Of a stretch of DNA of 64,000 nucleotides, positions 22,841-35,699 are shown one piece after another. The notes beneath the pieces were generated by a model. That model did no database searches, was not told the origin of the DNA, and was given only the letters and a program-made list of their open reading frames with translations. The DNA is taken from assembly GCF_029227915.1 (NCBI RefSeq), contig NC_079883.1:13516001-13580000 (forward strand), in the 5' to 3' direction. Every line of letters starts with the position of its first letter. Position 1 is the stretch's first letter. Both the position numbers and the translations under genes were made by a program. The stretch is from Hydractinia symbiolongicarpus (Eukaryota > Cnidaria > Hydrozoa > Anthoathecata > Hydractiniidae).

Positions 22841-25800
22841 ACAGTATAAAAACCGAAAAGCACCGGGGATGAGGTTGTTAACAAGTTTATCAAAAAAATT
22901 TGATTCATTCAATTCGTTTAATAAATATTTTAGAAGAGATTTTCCTGTCTAACTACAAGGACCTGCAATAACAACTTCTACCTATGCATTTTTCAGTAGG
23001 AGCTTGGTAACGATACTAATTAGTCACGTGGAATTACCAATAAGTACTGTCCTATGAACCGTTTGAACGGGTCGTATAAGTAGGCCAATTGTGTCCTGTC
23101 AATTTTACCATAAATGAAAAATATTTTCAGGGCGAGGTTGACTCCCCCTCTCCTCCACTGCTCTTCCTTTTTTGTTTTTATCACCTATTTTGCATTATTA
23201 ATCATTATTCATTTTATACAATCAGAGAAAAAAATAAATTGCATGACATGATTTTTATTGTCAACTCTATAATTTAATGTCAATCTTTCTCACTTTTAGT
23301 TGCATCCATATTTTTTAATTTTTCAATCTAAATGCTTGAAGTTTATTTTTCTTATTACGTTTCTTTCCTATTTATGACGTCAAGCCAACTCGAAGAATTA
23401 CAAAAAACAAAACAAACAATTACTCGCCAAAAATATATTAAATTAAACTCATCGAATTCGTTTATTAAAACGCTTGCAAACAAAAAAACTGACAAAACTT
23501 TCGTGTTGGACAAGTTGACCGCGCTAACGTGTTTCGCTTATGTTGCACTTTGTTGTTGTGGCGTTGTGGTAAATACGACATCAAAAGTTAATGAAAACTG
23601 GATGCAAATGTATAATTGTAAAAGGAGTGAAAAAAATGTCGCTAACTTCTCGCGAAAAACATAACTTAATAATTAAAAATCTAAAACGCATCACATAGGC
23701 TGCAGTTAAACACAGGGTTGTTGTAACCCTTGGGTTCACAAAAACCGACTAAACTCTAGCTGTAAATCAACTCAATTCTTACCTGCTTTTATCCCGTGTT
23801 GTTTACCGCGTTCTCTTGAAGTATTCACACGGTTATTAAAAACCATAAAGGACATTAATTAGCTTCAGGCACGAGTAACAATTAACAATCATTAATTCAT
23901 CAGCAAGTGACAATTAATATCAACATCAATTAAATTTTAATTAAGACAGCTTTTAAATAAATCTAAAGCATGCAGCTGGCTGTCACAATCGGGACTTTAT
24001 CTGCATGAGTCTAAAATTTTTGTGTTTATTTGACTGAGCTGACTACGCGAGTGGGATGATGTGCGGGATTAAAAAAAATAGGTTAAACCATAGTTGGACT
24101 GGAAAGTCACGCATGAGTGGGTTTCATCACAAACAATAAAAAAATTTTAAATTAGGTCACTGATTAATTTTGCAAAATACAATTTTGGCGAGTTTCGCAA
24201 AGTTTATCAATATTTGTGGAACTTCCTGGAATACCTGGAAAGCTCAAATCGCCAAAACAAATCATTTCCTACGCCAAAATTATTCTTGAAAAACCAAATT
24301 TTTGAAAAGAGAGAATTTGATAACGTCTTTCTTTACTACTCTTTACTTTACATCTTTCATACTGTTGAAAATTGCTGACTGTGTTGCTGACGTCAACAAA
24401 TTTCTTGACCTTCATGGGCCCACCGTAGATTATTTCGTTGGGCGGGCGCGCTATAAAATGTCACTAGCAAATTTTACACGCTTTTTATTCGGTTTACATG
24501 TGCGCAAAAGTAGTGCCTCTGTAGCCTGCCTACTGCAGAGTTCTGACCATTTGTTCCTTTTGACTGTGTTTAAAAAATGACGAAAAAGCTGCCTTTGTTT
24601 CATTAATTTTGTCAAGAATTGAAAATGCTTATAAAGAAGTATGCCAAAATATCAAAAAATCAGTGTCTATAAACCTTGTTTTTTGGGGTAACGTTACAAA
24701 GTCTATAAATTATATTCAATAACTTAATTTAAGATTTTAAAGAAAACGAGGAAAAGATGTACCGTAAATGTTCTAATAAACACCCAGTCTCTATTTAACG
24801 CCCATCAACTTCTAAAAATCTCAAAAATTAAATAAACGCCTGGAATTTTTTGGAGCATTTGCGGTATGTATCTTTCAAAACAACAACCTTAGAATTTAGA
24901 AACCACATTAAGAGTATACCAGCCTATTTTTATACACAAATCTTTCGAAAAAAGTCTGGTGTTTAAGTTAACAACGCACACCAAACAAAATATTTCCACG
25001 GTTACATTTGTGTGCTCTTTTGGAACATAAAAAATGCCTAAAATAGACAGAAGATTGAGTAATAGAAGACGCTATTTTTCAATGCTTTATTCAGGGGACT
25101 TAAATGTTCTAAATTTTCAGGATAGATAGAAAACTGGGTGGCAAGCAATTCTATTTTTGGGTGTTACTTACTAAAAAGCTGTTGTTACACTGAACTCTCT
25201 AAAACGATGTTTGCCAAATAAGAAAAATCAAGAGAAAATATTATAACAAAAGATAATTTTATTCCTAAAGGTGTGATAATATTTTTTTTAATATTGTGCT
25301 TTATAATAATTTTTAACCCCCACTCCCCCCTTTATTAAGCGGCCGGGCGCTTAAATAGAGTTACACGTTCAAACTCCTAAAAAAGCGTCCCAGCGCTTAT
25401 TAGAAACTTGCCGTAAATGTTTCTTTCACACTGAAAAAAAAACTTTTGAAATGAAAGAAAATCTGTTTATCTTTTGTGTATAAATTGTTAAGAATATTTA
25501 AAGTTGAAATTTTAAAACTAAAATATACAGTAAAATATTTACACAGTCTATCCAACTTTTATGAAAGGTTTTTTTTAAAAAACAATAAGCGTCCTGGTGC
25601 ATAAAATTCTTTTCTCACAAAATTCGCAGAATTTAATTCTCGCAAAATATTAAACGTTACTAACTTCGCGAAAATTTGTTCTTGTGAAAATTTAGTTTTA
25701 TATTTTCAAGACATTTCTCGCGACAATTAATTCACTTAAGGTAGCAGGTTGTGTACAAATTTGAAATTTTCAGCTTTTAACTTTCACATGGGGATTTTTA

Positions 25801-25844
25801 AAAGGCAAACCTGCGACACATCAAAGAAATCGAATACGAGAAAG

Positions 25845-26337
25845 GTTCTCTATAACTCGAACCTCTATTATTTGAATCTCTCCCTAACTCGAACAATTTT
25901 GCTCCACGGCCGAGATTTCCTAACAAACTCTCCTAAAAAAACTCTCTATAACTCGAACCATGCGACATGTACCTAGGAAATTAAATGATTCCAATGACAT
26001 TAGCCAGTTCTTTGGGTTTTACTTGGCGTAAATGAGGTCTTAACCGATTCGAATGTTCGATACTAACATGTGTAAGAGGCCTTAAGTGATTCGAATGAGT
26101 GTTCGAATGTCATTCAAACAAAACGTTTACATTATCTAATAACAATATTCAAAAAAAAAGCAATTTCTTTTTTAAATCTGTTTTCTTTTTTAAAGAATAA
26201 ATTGTTATGCAAAAATATTTTGTTTTTCAGTCAAAGAGAAAAATCATGCTAAATTTCCACACTCTGTATTACTCGAACTCCCTTTAGATGGAACGTTTTT
26301 TGATTCCCTGTGGCTATTTAAATTGTAGAGTCCACTG
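25845..26337. repeat. Pogo/Tigger-type MITE
   Basis: The right end reads GTAGAGTCCACTG followed by TA, the reverse of a CAGTGGACTC-type pogo terminal repeat. Several copies of CTCTATAACTCGAACC lie at the left side and ACTCGAACTCCC at the right. The left terminus is not cleanly resolved. No transposase. Confidence 0.5.
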
Positions 26338-27845
26338 TACTGATATTTTACACTGCATCTAAATGTAGCCTAAACCAATATTTTTACAGCATGGAAATTA
26401 AATTCAATACTAAAACCTCGAACTAAATTTCTCATTCCATCTCCAGTTCTCCAGTTAAAACAATCTTCTTTACACTGGCATATTACGATAAAAATATTAG
26501 TACACATCAAGACTATAATATTTAGCCAATCCAAATTTTTAGGTCACTCTGCTTTACTTTTTTGTTGTTACTAGCTAGCTATATATTTTCCTAGAATATT
26601 CGTTATCTGCTGGCATTAGCAAAACAATTATCTCAAAGAATAATAATAAAAAAACTTACTGTATACATCACGTATATTATCAGATGTACTCAGGTAAATA
26701 GTGCTTGGTATGGTTAACTTATGTTCACCTGTGTTTATGTAATGTAAAATTCGAATCTGAAAAATTCAAGATGTCTGGAATGTTCTATTGGAGATTCGAA
26801 TTATTCGTAATGCTTCAAATAAATACCCGGGGTAGCCTCCCCCCCTTTTCATTAGACTTTTCTTCCTTAATTAATACCCCTTTATTAAACGCCCCCTTGC
26901 AGAGTATAATTAGCGCTGACGGTATACGACAAGGTATATAAATGGCAAATGAACAAATATATTTTCCATTGGCAAGATAAAATAAATGCAACATGTCTTA
27001 TTAGACATGCCCCTTTTCTTAAACTCTCCACTCGCATAGACGCCCTATAAAATGTACAACATTAACTACGCCTCGGGCGTTTATTCAAAGCATTTCGTTA
27101 AGTACGAATTTCAAGAACAAACCAACTATTTTACACTCGGATAATTTTTTTTCATCAGTTTTAATTTATTGCCACAGTTGTTGATATTTTTGTTGCTTAC
27201 ATCGAATATTTTTGTGCGCAACCTTATTTTACTAAGTAACCCACCCTTTTTACATACCATCAATGCTCTAACATACATACGCGCGTTTATTTTATTTTTG
27301 AGATTTTATGGTGAGAGGGAAGGGGCGTCTTCTAAAGACGGGCGTTAAATATGGGCTGAACATCTAATTCCAATATCCATTTCTTGTAGTACCTATACTT
27401 TCGTCATAAATTCATCACAAATAAATTTCTTGATTATTTTGTTATGACTACTACCAAAGAATAGTCTATAATAGCGCAACTTCTCACAAGAATTGCGCTT
27501 TGAATGCCCCATTGCTGGGCGTGTCCGCTTTAGATAGGTCAAACCAACGACTAATGTCAATTGGAACCTTAAAATGACGTCCGCCAAAAAGAGGTATTTG
27601 CTATCTGCTATAAAGCTTCATGGAAGTTTTAGTATGAGAGTTTCAACATTTTTTCACGAAGTAATTAGGCGTAGAAAACAAACTTCTCTAGCTTAAAAGA
27701 CTTAAGAGATAAAGGTTGTTGGTGTTCATCCTAAAGCTATCCGTACAAGCCGTACCACCTGTATAACCTGTGGATGTGCATTATCGATGGATATTATGAG
27801 CAGTACAAACCCTTGCAATTTTTAAAAATTAGGAATTTGTATTTA

Positions 27846-28310
27846 AGGTACGACATCTATTAATTTTGTCCATTAATGTAACAAGAACCATCAATGCTGA
27901 AATGTTCTAAAAAATTCCAAAACTCGTTAAAGTGAATGAATGCTCCGAGCAAAGTTGTATTTACCATTCGAAGAATGAGATCAGTCCTTCCATAGCTCAA
28001 GGTAAAGGTTGAAGAGTCTCTAAAAAGTCGTGTGGTACACAATATTGCTTGTCCAAATAGCAAAGCTTGCTATGCTGGTCAAACTGACGACATATGATCA
28101 CCCGACTTAAAGAACACTCAAAACCGACAAAACCCGTTGGAGCCCATTTTACGGAACGTGATATTAAACTAAAAAAATAAAACATGTGTCTATTATCAGT
28201 AGAGAACAATTATTAATTCTTGAAGCCCCAGGGACAAGGCAATAAAACCTGAACCTAATACCAAAGATGAATACCGAAGGCGCATATTGACAAATAAATC
28301 ACAATAGCCA
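27846..28310 (+). pseudogene. Remnant of a Penelope-like element, GIY-YIG endonuclease region
   Basis: Translating the plus strand in shifting frames gives the end of a Penelope-type polyprotein: KVEESLKSRVVHNIACPNS, KACYAGQT, then LKEHSKPTKPVGAHF, then IKPE-NTKDEYRRRILT. That is the order of a GIY-YIG module (CY-GQT, H--R-KEH, E-IKP-INTKDEY). At least two stops and frame changes break it, and no reverse transcriptase is seen upstream. Unrelated in detail to the larger Penelope element at 59125-61170. Confidence 0.6.
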
Positions 28311-29723
28311 TTTAACAAGAACATTCTTCAATTCCATCCGTAAAAAGTTTTTCTTTTTTTAATCAACTTTAGTGATGCATTCACATCAACTATTCATAGT
28401 TGATGTGAATGCATTATATATTTTAAAGATAGATTTTATTCTGTTTTTATTTTATTTTAGTTGATGATGTCTTTATGTTAAATCGAAATATAATCTGAAA
28501 TTAATGTAATACATTGTTGGACAATTATTTGTAAAGAATTAACCTTAATGTTTTTACCGCATAAATTACACGTTGACTTAAAATGCCTCCTAAACTGGTT
28601 TAATGTCAATAAAATATCTTTAAATGCAAGTTAAACTGAACTTTTGTTTTTCCATCCTAAAGGCGATGTTCAAATCAAAATCAATGAAAAAAAAAACAAT
28701 TTCAAGTCAGTTTGTAAAATATCTGTCAATCTCAATGACAAATAAATGTTTACTTACTTACTATGTTAAAATATATGATTCCAGAAGTGTATTTTAGATG
28801 TAGCAAGGTACGTATGTACAAACTGTTATTATAATGCAGTTCCCATTTGGTACTCTTTTTGAACGTTAGTCTATTGCTGACAAATCATTGTTGTGAAAAC
28901 AAAAAAAAATTCTTGTTGCGTTAAACTTTTTCAAAAAAGGTATCTTTGACTGTTTTTTGAACCAATATGATCATTTTAAGGTTTCTTATGTTGTGCTATC
29001 CCTGTAGCAGTGACGCTCTTGTTAGCAAATTTTGAGTTTATGAATGGTAAATTCAGTAGCTACAGCGTCGATATCATTGCATTGCACAGTGTCTAGAGTA
29101 ACAGAGTCTGCAACGTCTTCATCTTGAGGACTCAACAAACGAAGCACTTTGTAAGTATTTATGGCAAAATATTATTCTCAAAGTTTCGTAGATTTCTGTT
29201 TGCACAATGGTAACTTAAAACAAGCTTAGCTATAGTGTCCAAGCGAAATAAAAATTTTCTTTTTGGTCTCGCAGTTTTTTAAATGCATTTAGATAACACT
29301 GTCAGTATATCATTGACAACAACGCCCATGTGTTATAATTTTGTGACTTTAAAAGGAACAAACTAAGTGGGTATTAATGCTGACAGTGGTTGTCCTTTTT
29401 TGGATAAGTGGTTTTAGTATGTGCTTTGCCTTATCCTTGTAGGATTTCAATGAACGCTTAGGTTCTGTCCTTTAGCCTTGTTCAAAGTCGTGTCATTCCC
29501 AGACTATTGGAACTAAATTTTTTAAAAGAACTTTTAGGTCAAGATGAAAAGTAAATTACTTGAGGTACAGTATCACACTGATATCGCCAACGATTATTTT
29601 TCTAATATTTTTATGAATATTAGTCCTTTCTTTACTTTTTTTCTAGGAAGAAATAGGTTGCCATGACTACAATTTGATCAACTTCCATTTTCTAAATCCA
29701 ATGTTAACTTCCACTGAAGAAAA
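28311..29723. other. Intergenic region upstream of the mitochondrial carrier gene
   Basis: Contains a perfect 18-bp-stem hairpin at 28375-28414. An untranslated first exon of the carrier gene could lie here, but I cannot place it. No coding region seen. Confidence 0.4.
28375..28414. repeat. Perfect hairpin: 18-bp arms, 4-nt loop
   Basis: ATGCATTCACATCAACTA - TTCA - TAGTTGATGTGAATGCAT. The arms are perfectly complementary, which is unusual in an otherwise unstructured AT-rich stretch. It starts about 65 bp after the Penelope remnant. It could be a transposon terminus, a cruciform or part of a transcript; the stem is short for a microRNA precursor. Confidence 0.85.
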
Positions 29724-32700
29724 ATGATATTAGATTTTGTTGCAGGCTGCCTTGGAGGTGAGTGGAACATATAGTCCATACATTTCAATTTCAATGGTAA
29801 ACTGGTAATCAGAAACAAAGCGTTATTGAGACAACCCCTCCATTAAGCGCACCCTTTTTCTACATAAATGTTTTTGCGCCGATGACACCATAGAAAAGAG
29901 TGCAAGTAGTCTTTGCTTATACCAAAAAAACCCCGCTAAACGAAAACAAACAGAGAACAAAACACGTTCATGTAATGTGTTTTCAAAATTTTGATAAACT
30001 TTTGAAGAAGTGTTGGCTTTCTGTCTGGTGAGTCATGCTTTTAACCCAGCAGTTGAGTTGTTTTCCACTTCATTTTGATGGCAATAAAGTTTTCGACGCC
30101 AATCAAATGAACACATTATATGAAGACAGGGAATGGGGTATTTTATCTTACCTAATGTTCTCATGGGCTTTCTTTAGGTCCGTTAATACACTAGAAATAC
30201 TTCCGTTAACCAATATTTGCACCAATCAAGTTTGAAAATATACGTGACGTATGATATATCTTTTCTTGTCATTTGACTTTTTGAAAAAGTATTCAAATTC
30301 TGAATTTTTTAGGTTTTGCTGGTATCATTGTTGGTCACCCATTCGATACCGTTAAGGTAAAAAATTATGAGAATCACGCACACCTTTGACTTTTAGTGTG
30401 TTTCTTAGTTTGCAAACTGTCAATAAAATCAGTATTCATGGCGATATGCATTTTTTCCACAAAATATAAAAAAAAATTGATTTCGCTTAGGAAACAATGT
30501 AAGTGTCTTTAAACAGGGAATAAAATTTTTAAACTATAAACAGGGGGTAACAACATATTGTATTTAAATTAGACTGAAGGCGACCTGGGTTTCTGGCGGT
30601 GGTATTGACATTGATATATAAAACTTTTCATGAATTGGCGAAAATTTTGTGCAACGAATTATGTACACCCTTTTTTATAAGAATGTGTTCTATAAGAATA
30701 TTAAAAACGATAGGTCTATAGAGAAATACAAAAATAAGAACAATGACCAGCCTGGTTGCAATTTTAGTATTTTTATAAATAAAGGATGTGTTAGAATACT
30801 TTCTAGCTGGACAACACAGCGTCGAACGCCACGTTAACTCATACAGGTGTAATTTATGCCATACGTCGTAACGCTGACCTAGGGAAAACTGCCGCCTTAT
30901 ATTTTCTATTTGCGGAATAATTTCTCGTGAGAGTTCCAAAATTAAAATGTTGCTTCGTTTTATATGGAAACTGAATGTTGGTTAAGGATTTTTTATCTTT
31001 GTCCAACTTTAACACGCTAAACTGAATAAAACCCTGAACTCGGAGCAGCATACACGTTGTTTTCTTTATAAGAACAAAGTTTAAAAGAACGGAAGGCTTC
31101 AAAATCCCAAAAATTAAGAACATGTTAAGAACATTATGAAGGCTTCGACGAGATTGGACAAAAAAATTAAGGTCAGAAAAAAAGAATATTAAATCACAAA
31201 TACATTATTTTTCTTAAAATTAACAAAAGACTCAAGACAAATAATCCTATAATATATAAACATAACTTTTATATCACGTTTTACACTTTACAATATTTTC
31301 AGATCAATGTCCTTGAAATCATCTATTCTAACTAAATCTATTGAACCATCCTTGTATTGGACGAGATATCGGACAAGGGAAGAGTTGAAGTACTTGATTT
31401 TCCCCTTAAACCATCCATTTTCATATAGACCCGAGACTTCAGTTGTTCCTTCTTCGTCCCTTTCTTCCTGTTGTTTATCAGCTGTAAGAACATTGTAAGA
31501 ACATTGTAAAAACAGTTTTAGGCTATGATATATAAAAATTAAGAACATTGAAAGGCTATCCCCGATTTTTGTGTTCTTATAAAAAGAACAACGTGTAAAT
31601 GGACAATGTAAACATATATATTTATCTTAACACTTAAAAGTAAAATCTCTTTTTCAGGAAATAAGAAGGTCAAAAAGAGATCTTTAAACAGCCACACCAC
31701 AGCTTAGAAAACAGCTATCACTGCCTTTTCTTCATTTCGTGTTCCTTCTCAACCTGTCAAGGCTGCACAAAACATTCTGATTGGTTATTCATAGATACGG
31801 GCTTCGTGATTGGCTTGTTACGCCGGGTGATCACAACAGATTAATAAAATATACTGAGTTTGAAAATTTCGGTGTTCGCGTCACAATTTTACCGTATATA
31901 GATAGACAAGATCAGGTACTAAAACAAGAAGCATACAAAATTAGAGTGCGGATTTGTTTGTTTGTGTTTTTATTGACTGCATAAAAAGTGACTAAAAAAC
32001 GTAATCAAGAGGATGGCCAAAAGCTACGAAATTTTCTCTGCGTAACTTTATTTTGTCCGATGGATAATTTTATTCGAATAAACTTAAAATTTCAATTCCT
32101 AAGTTGAGTGAAATTTTAGTTAAAGGCGGGATGAAATTTTTGCCACCTGTACCGAGTTGAAGTTATCCATATAATTAACAGTAAGTAGAGCTAATAAGGA
32201 TGTACCATTCATTGTTCCTTGAGCCTGTAAATTTATATCAATCCACATAAATATCTATATATTCTTTCCTTTATCTTAACCATAGGGATGAGATGTCAAT
32301 GTTTTACTTCTAACTGTCGTGGCTCCTGTACATTAACAGCTGTGCAGCAGTCCATAAAGAATATTGATTGCAACATTTCGTTCTTTTGATAGGTGCGTTT
32401 ACAAGGACAAGATGCACGTCAGATGAAATATCGCAGCACCTGGCACTGCTTCAAGGAGATCATAACAAAAGAATCGGTACGTTAAATAGTGCAAGTAGTT
32501 TAGGGCCGTCGACATGTTATTAAAAGTAGGGCCGTATTTTTAGGAGGACCTATCATGGTTTTTATAAATCAACCTTCTCGAATGCAAAAAGAGAACTCTC
32601 TCGTGTCACTTGATGTAACTTTGAAGTATTTATTTTTAGGCTTTGAGTTCTTATTTTATTTAAAAATCACCTTAAAATACAGTAAAAGGATTAACAAATG

Positions 32701-33634
32701 TCCTTTTTTGACAATTCGTGACAACAATAATCCATCATAATGTTGAAAATACAATATATGGACTATAGATCAGTTTCTCCAAATAGGATAGATAGAAAAC
32801 ATGGCAACTCTAGCCTTTAGTGTTGGCGCATCCCTGCCTAATATCAATGTGCTTGATCTATGCTATCATTTGTTGGATTTTATTTTATAGCTGTTTGGTT
32901 TATACAAAGGAATACGTTCACCATTATATGGACAAGTTGTTATCAACGCAGTCGTCTTCGGTGTACATGGCAACTTAATGAGGCAATTTGATGCACATGA
33001 CATGAAAGCGCAATTCATAGCTGGCGCTGCAGCTGGAGGTGTCCAAAGCATTGTATGTTCACCAATGGAGTTGATCAAAATACGCTTGCAAATGCAAGGT
33101 GAAGGTAAATCAAGTGCTTTTCAACAGGCTTTAAGTTATCATTCCAAATTCGAGTATGCAACACCCACAGATTGCATTCGAAAGATATACAAATATGAAA
33201 ACGGGTTTAGAGGTGTATTCAAAGGCATGTATCTTACCTTATGGAGAGAGGTACCATCGTTTGGTTTTTATTTCGCTTCCTATTACTATTTATGCGACAG
33301 GCTCGGTGCAATTTATAATGGAGATATAAAAATCATGCGATTACTTTTCTGCGGAGGTGTAGCTGGTATAATATCGTGGGTGAGTACGTATCCTTTTGAC
33401 GTCATCAAGACACGTGTCCAGTCAGATCATAAAGGGATGTATAAAGGAAGTATTGACTGTGCAAAAAGGAGTTATCAGCAGGAAGGATTTACTGTGTTTT
33501 TTCGTGGCATGAATGCCACCTTAATTCGTGCGTTTCCAGGAAGTGCTGCCACCTTAGCAACGGTTTCTATATTTTTAAATTTTGTAAATTCTGCTACGAA
33601 CAATATCAGACAAGGGGACAGCGCTGTAACTTAG
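29724..33634 (+). CDS. SLC25A29: Mitochondrial basic amino acid carrier (SLC25A29-like)
   Basis: Complete four-exon gene: 29724-29757, 30313-30356, 32393-32476, 32891-33634 (TAG stop). All introns are GT-AG. The 301-residue product matches the family length of about 300 and has three mitochondrial-carrier repeats, each with its signature: HPFDTVKVRLQ near residue 20, SPMELIKIRLQ near 105 and YPFDVIKTRVQ near 210. The N-terminus MILDFVAGCLGGFAGIIVGH and the following VRLQGQ, YRSTWHCFKEIITKES and FGLYKGIRSPLYG follow vertebrate SLC25A29 closely, including the PMEL form of the second signature. It exchanges arginine, lysine, ornithine and histidine across the inner mitochondrial membrane. SLC25A45/47/48 are the nearest alternatives. 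AATAAA lies at 33651-33656, 17 bp after the stop. The 2-kb second intron carries repeats and an antisense Tudor-like fragment. Confidence 0.93.
30650..31600. repeat. Interspersed GTTCTTATAAAAAGAAC-type repeats
   Basis: Within the carrier intron, pieces of a repeat family marked by the near-palindrome GTTCTTATAAAAAGAAC and by AATAAGAACAATGACCAGCC recur at 30660-30790, 31060-31130 and 31480-31600. Related pieces lie at 2515-2640 in a COPS3 intron and at 42360-42500 and 55905-56050 after the PAN genes. No terminal repeats could be fixed. Confidence 0.4.
31288..31478 (-). pseudogene. Tudor-like domain fragment, possible terminal exon (antisense in the carrier intron)
   Basis: On the minus strand a splice-acceptor-like GTTCTTACAG precedes an open stretch encoding ADKQQEERDEEGTTEVSGLY, then ENGWFKGKIKYFN, RYLVQYKDGSIDLVRIDDF and a TAA at 31290-31288. 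The GxxENGWxxGxIxYFN...YxVxYxDGSxD pattern resembles a Tudor/Agenet-like barrel. No upstream exon was found within the intron. It may be an exon of an antisense gene, a gene fragment carried by a transposon, or a retained domain of an old element. Confidence 0.4.
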
Positions 33635-33656
33635 AATGAAAGACTTTATGAATAAA

Positions 33657-34330
33657 CAATATGTTATTTCACTATTTGTGGAAACTTTGTGGAACATTGT
33701 GGAAACTCTAATACTTAGTTACTCAACGTTTTGGTGACTCGAACTTTGTACTCAATTCCTTGCCTCTTATGACGCTCTAAGGTAAAACAAAATTCTTTTG
33801 GAAAATCTTCTTAGGAGGGTGAAGTTCAGTGTCTTGCGTGAAGAGAACGGCATATATTTTAGGAATTTGTAAATCAAAAAAAATGTAGCAGTATATATAT
33901 AGATAGAAGGTGTTCATAGCCTCTTATGTCAACTCGTGTTATTTAACCCCCCCCCCCCCCTGAAAATGATAACTTGAGCCCTTAAGTATTTTTTAAATAT
34001 TTTTTTAAAAACCTACGCTCTTGATAACTCTCATGTCGGCCTCATGACAGTTCAAAAGTAGATGTTCATAGTTGACAAAATTTGTAGACAACCACATAAT
34101 ACCTTATCTAAAATTTATTTTTTCTTTAAATTCTGAATCAACTACTGTTAAAAAGTATGAGAAACCGTCAATAGGTTATGACATACTTTAATAATCGAGT
34201 CAATAATAATAACAAATATCTTTGATTTCACAATTTTATTCTTACAAATAATTGTTCTTATAAATAATTGTTCTTATAAATAATCGTTCAATCGTTTTTA
34301 TTTTCTTCAACTTTATCTTCATCTTCGTCC
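33657..34330. other. Intergenic sequence with simple repeats
   Basis: Holds a poly-C run (33947-33960) and about three copies of a 16-bp AATTGTTCTTATAAAT repeat (34240-34290). No gene. Confidence 0.5.
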
Positions 34331-34334
34331 GTGG

Positions 34335-34785
34335 ACGAGTATGAAATTATCGTTGGCCTTTTTTTTGCCCTTGCTCGATAACTTCAAACAAATTATCTCT
34401 CCTTACCTATCGAAGGCCAACAAAGAAACGGGATATCCAAAAGAATTGTATTCTCTAATAGTCACGGATACATTTAAAGGTCAGGACAATGATGCACTTA
34501 GGAACTCTGTGCAGAAAACCATTGTAAAATAGCTTTTGTTCCACACAATTTGACCAATAAATTTCAGCCGCTGGACATCAGCGTTAACAAAGCAGCCAAA
34601 TCATACCTCCAGAATCTGTACAATGAATCGTTTTCAAATTTTGTGGCAACGCAACTTAATCAAAGCGTCGCTTCAACTGATATTAAAATTTCGTCCAAGT
34701 TGTCGGATCTTAAACCGCTACATGCATCATTGATTGTCCAGTGTATGAACATTTATGGACACAACCAAAAAGCAAATGGACAACC
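34335..34785 (+). pseudogene. CENP-B/pogo-like DDE transposase fragment
   Basis: Two frames joined by a frameshift near 34520 give a DDE_1-type transposase segment: PLLDNFKQIISPYLSKANKE, then SLIVTDTFKGQDND, then, after the shift, CKIAFVPHNLTNKFQPLDIS, VNKAAKSYLQNLYNESF and LKPLHASLIVQCM. The VPxNLTxxFQPLDxxVN motif is typical of the C-terminal half of this superfamily. The reading frame then runs into the terminal repeat of another transposon at 34788, showing that the fragment was interrupted by that insertion. Confidence 0.7.
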
Positions 34786-34956
34786 ATTACGGAGTTTCAT
34801 ACCGCGCAAGTCTGGGCCCGAGCGAAGTGGCTTGTAGGGACAAATTTTCAGAACTCCCGCAAAGTGTAAACATTTAGCTAGCGTTTGTACACACTTCCAA
34901 TTTATTATATTATAGTTATTTGCTGTTTAACACTTTTACGTATTGTTTTTGCAATA

Positions 34957-35655
34957 ATGGAAAAGAACGATTGTGTACAATGGCTTACGGAACGTGGCCT
35001 GTCCACAGGAGGAACAATACAAGAGCTTAATATGCGTGTTAATCGATTCAAATTATACCCATCACTTGCGGAAAAATTGAGAGTCAAACGAGAAAGAAAT
35101 GTTAGTTTTGGTACAACATTACATCCCAATCTTAGAAAACTTATGCTATGTTGACTTGCAGGAAAATAGTTCCAGTAAAAACACATGTTGCAGGTGATAA
35201 TAATGTATTTGTTAGAGCTCATGTTAAAAATCATATGGTGAATTAACAAGACCTACAGTTATTCTATTTAGTAGTAATATTCCAGTTAAAGCCTACTGTA
35301 AACGTCCTGTTGGTGTAAGTGGCTTATGTTGCCATACATTGGCCTTGCTTCTCTATTTAAGAAACTTTCACGAAACAAAGGAAAATTTTTTGGCTCTATC
35401 TTGCACTGAGCAACTGCAAAAATGGCATCGCAAAAGGCTCTATACCTATGATGCCGTTACGAAAAATAAAGTTAACCTCAGCCAGAGTTGGAACCTCGAA
35501 CAATGTAACTGATGCTAAAATCACTCCAGCTGACCCAGAAAACTCCAGGTTTAAAAGAGATGTGCTACAAATGAATTTCCAAGGGACCCCTGGAAAATTT
35601 AACAAAATGTCCAGCAAATTTTATTCAAGCACAATTACAACTAGTTTGCACTGAA
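34957..35655 (+). pseudogene. SAP + SWIM-type zinc finger protein of the transposon (second ORF), broken
   Basis: Starts MEKNDCVQWLTERGLSTGGT, a SAP-like DNA-binding segment. Later frames give KIVPVKTHVAGDNNVFVRAH, then IPVKAYCKRPVGVSGLCCHT as the SWIM-like zinc motif (the usual CxC is CKR here, so one ligand is lost), then TEQLQKWHRK and LTPADPENSR-like residues to about 35655. Several frameshifts. In relatives this protein continues into a YqaJ-type nuclease, which is missing here. Confidence 0.6.
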
Positions 35656-35699
35656 TCCAAATTTTGTATCCTCATGTCTTATCATCCAGAAACAAAATC

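Larger units (their letters stand above)
18767..27845. other. Long gene-poor, repeat-rich stretch
   Basis: I see no supportable host gene here. Contents: the 17-bp repeat at 19192-19300; MITEs at 21964-22031 and 22736-22840; a short GACGAC-rich run (22200-22240); repeat sequence around 24760-25420 whose two ends share a CCGTAAATGTT motif in inverted orientation near CGCTTATTAG/CTAATAA; TTCGCGAAAA-type repeats near 25610-25740; a pogo-type MITE at about 25845-26337; and further AAACGCCC/GGGCGTT repeat pieces to 27350. Open frames of 75-110 codons (for example 23332-23664, 24302-24580) are biased by AT content and show no family features. Confidence 0.45.

Noticed and set aside
23332-23664. 110-codon plus-strand frame
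   Set aside because: No signal, domain or repeat structure beyond biased composition; not enough to call a gene.
34905-35249. 114-codon minus-strand frame
   Set aside because: Antisense shadow of the SAP/SWIM reading frame on the plus strand.
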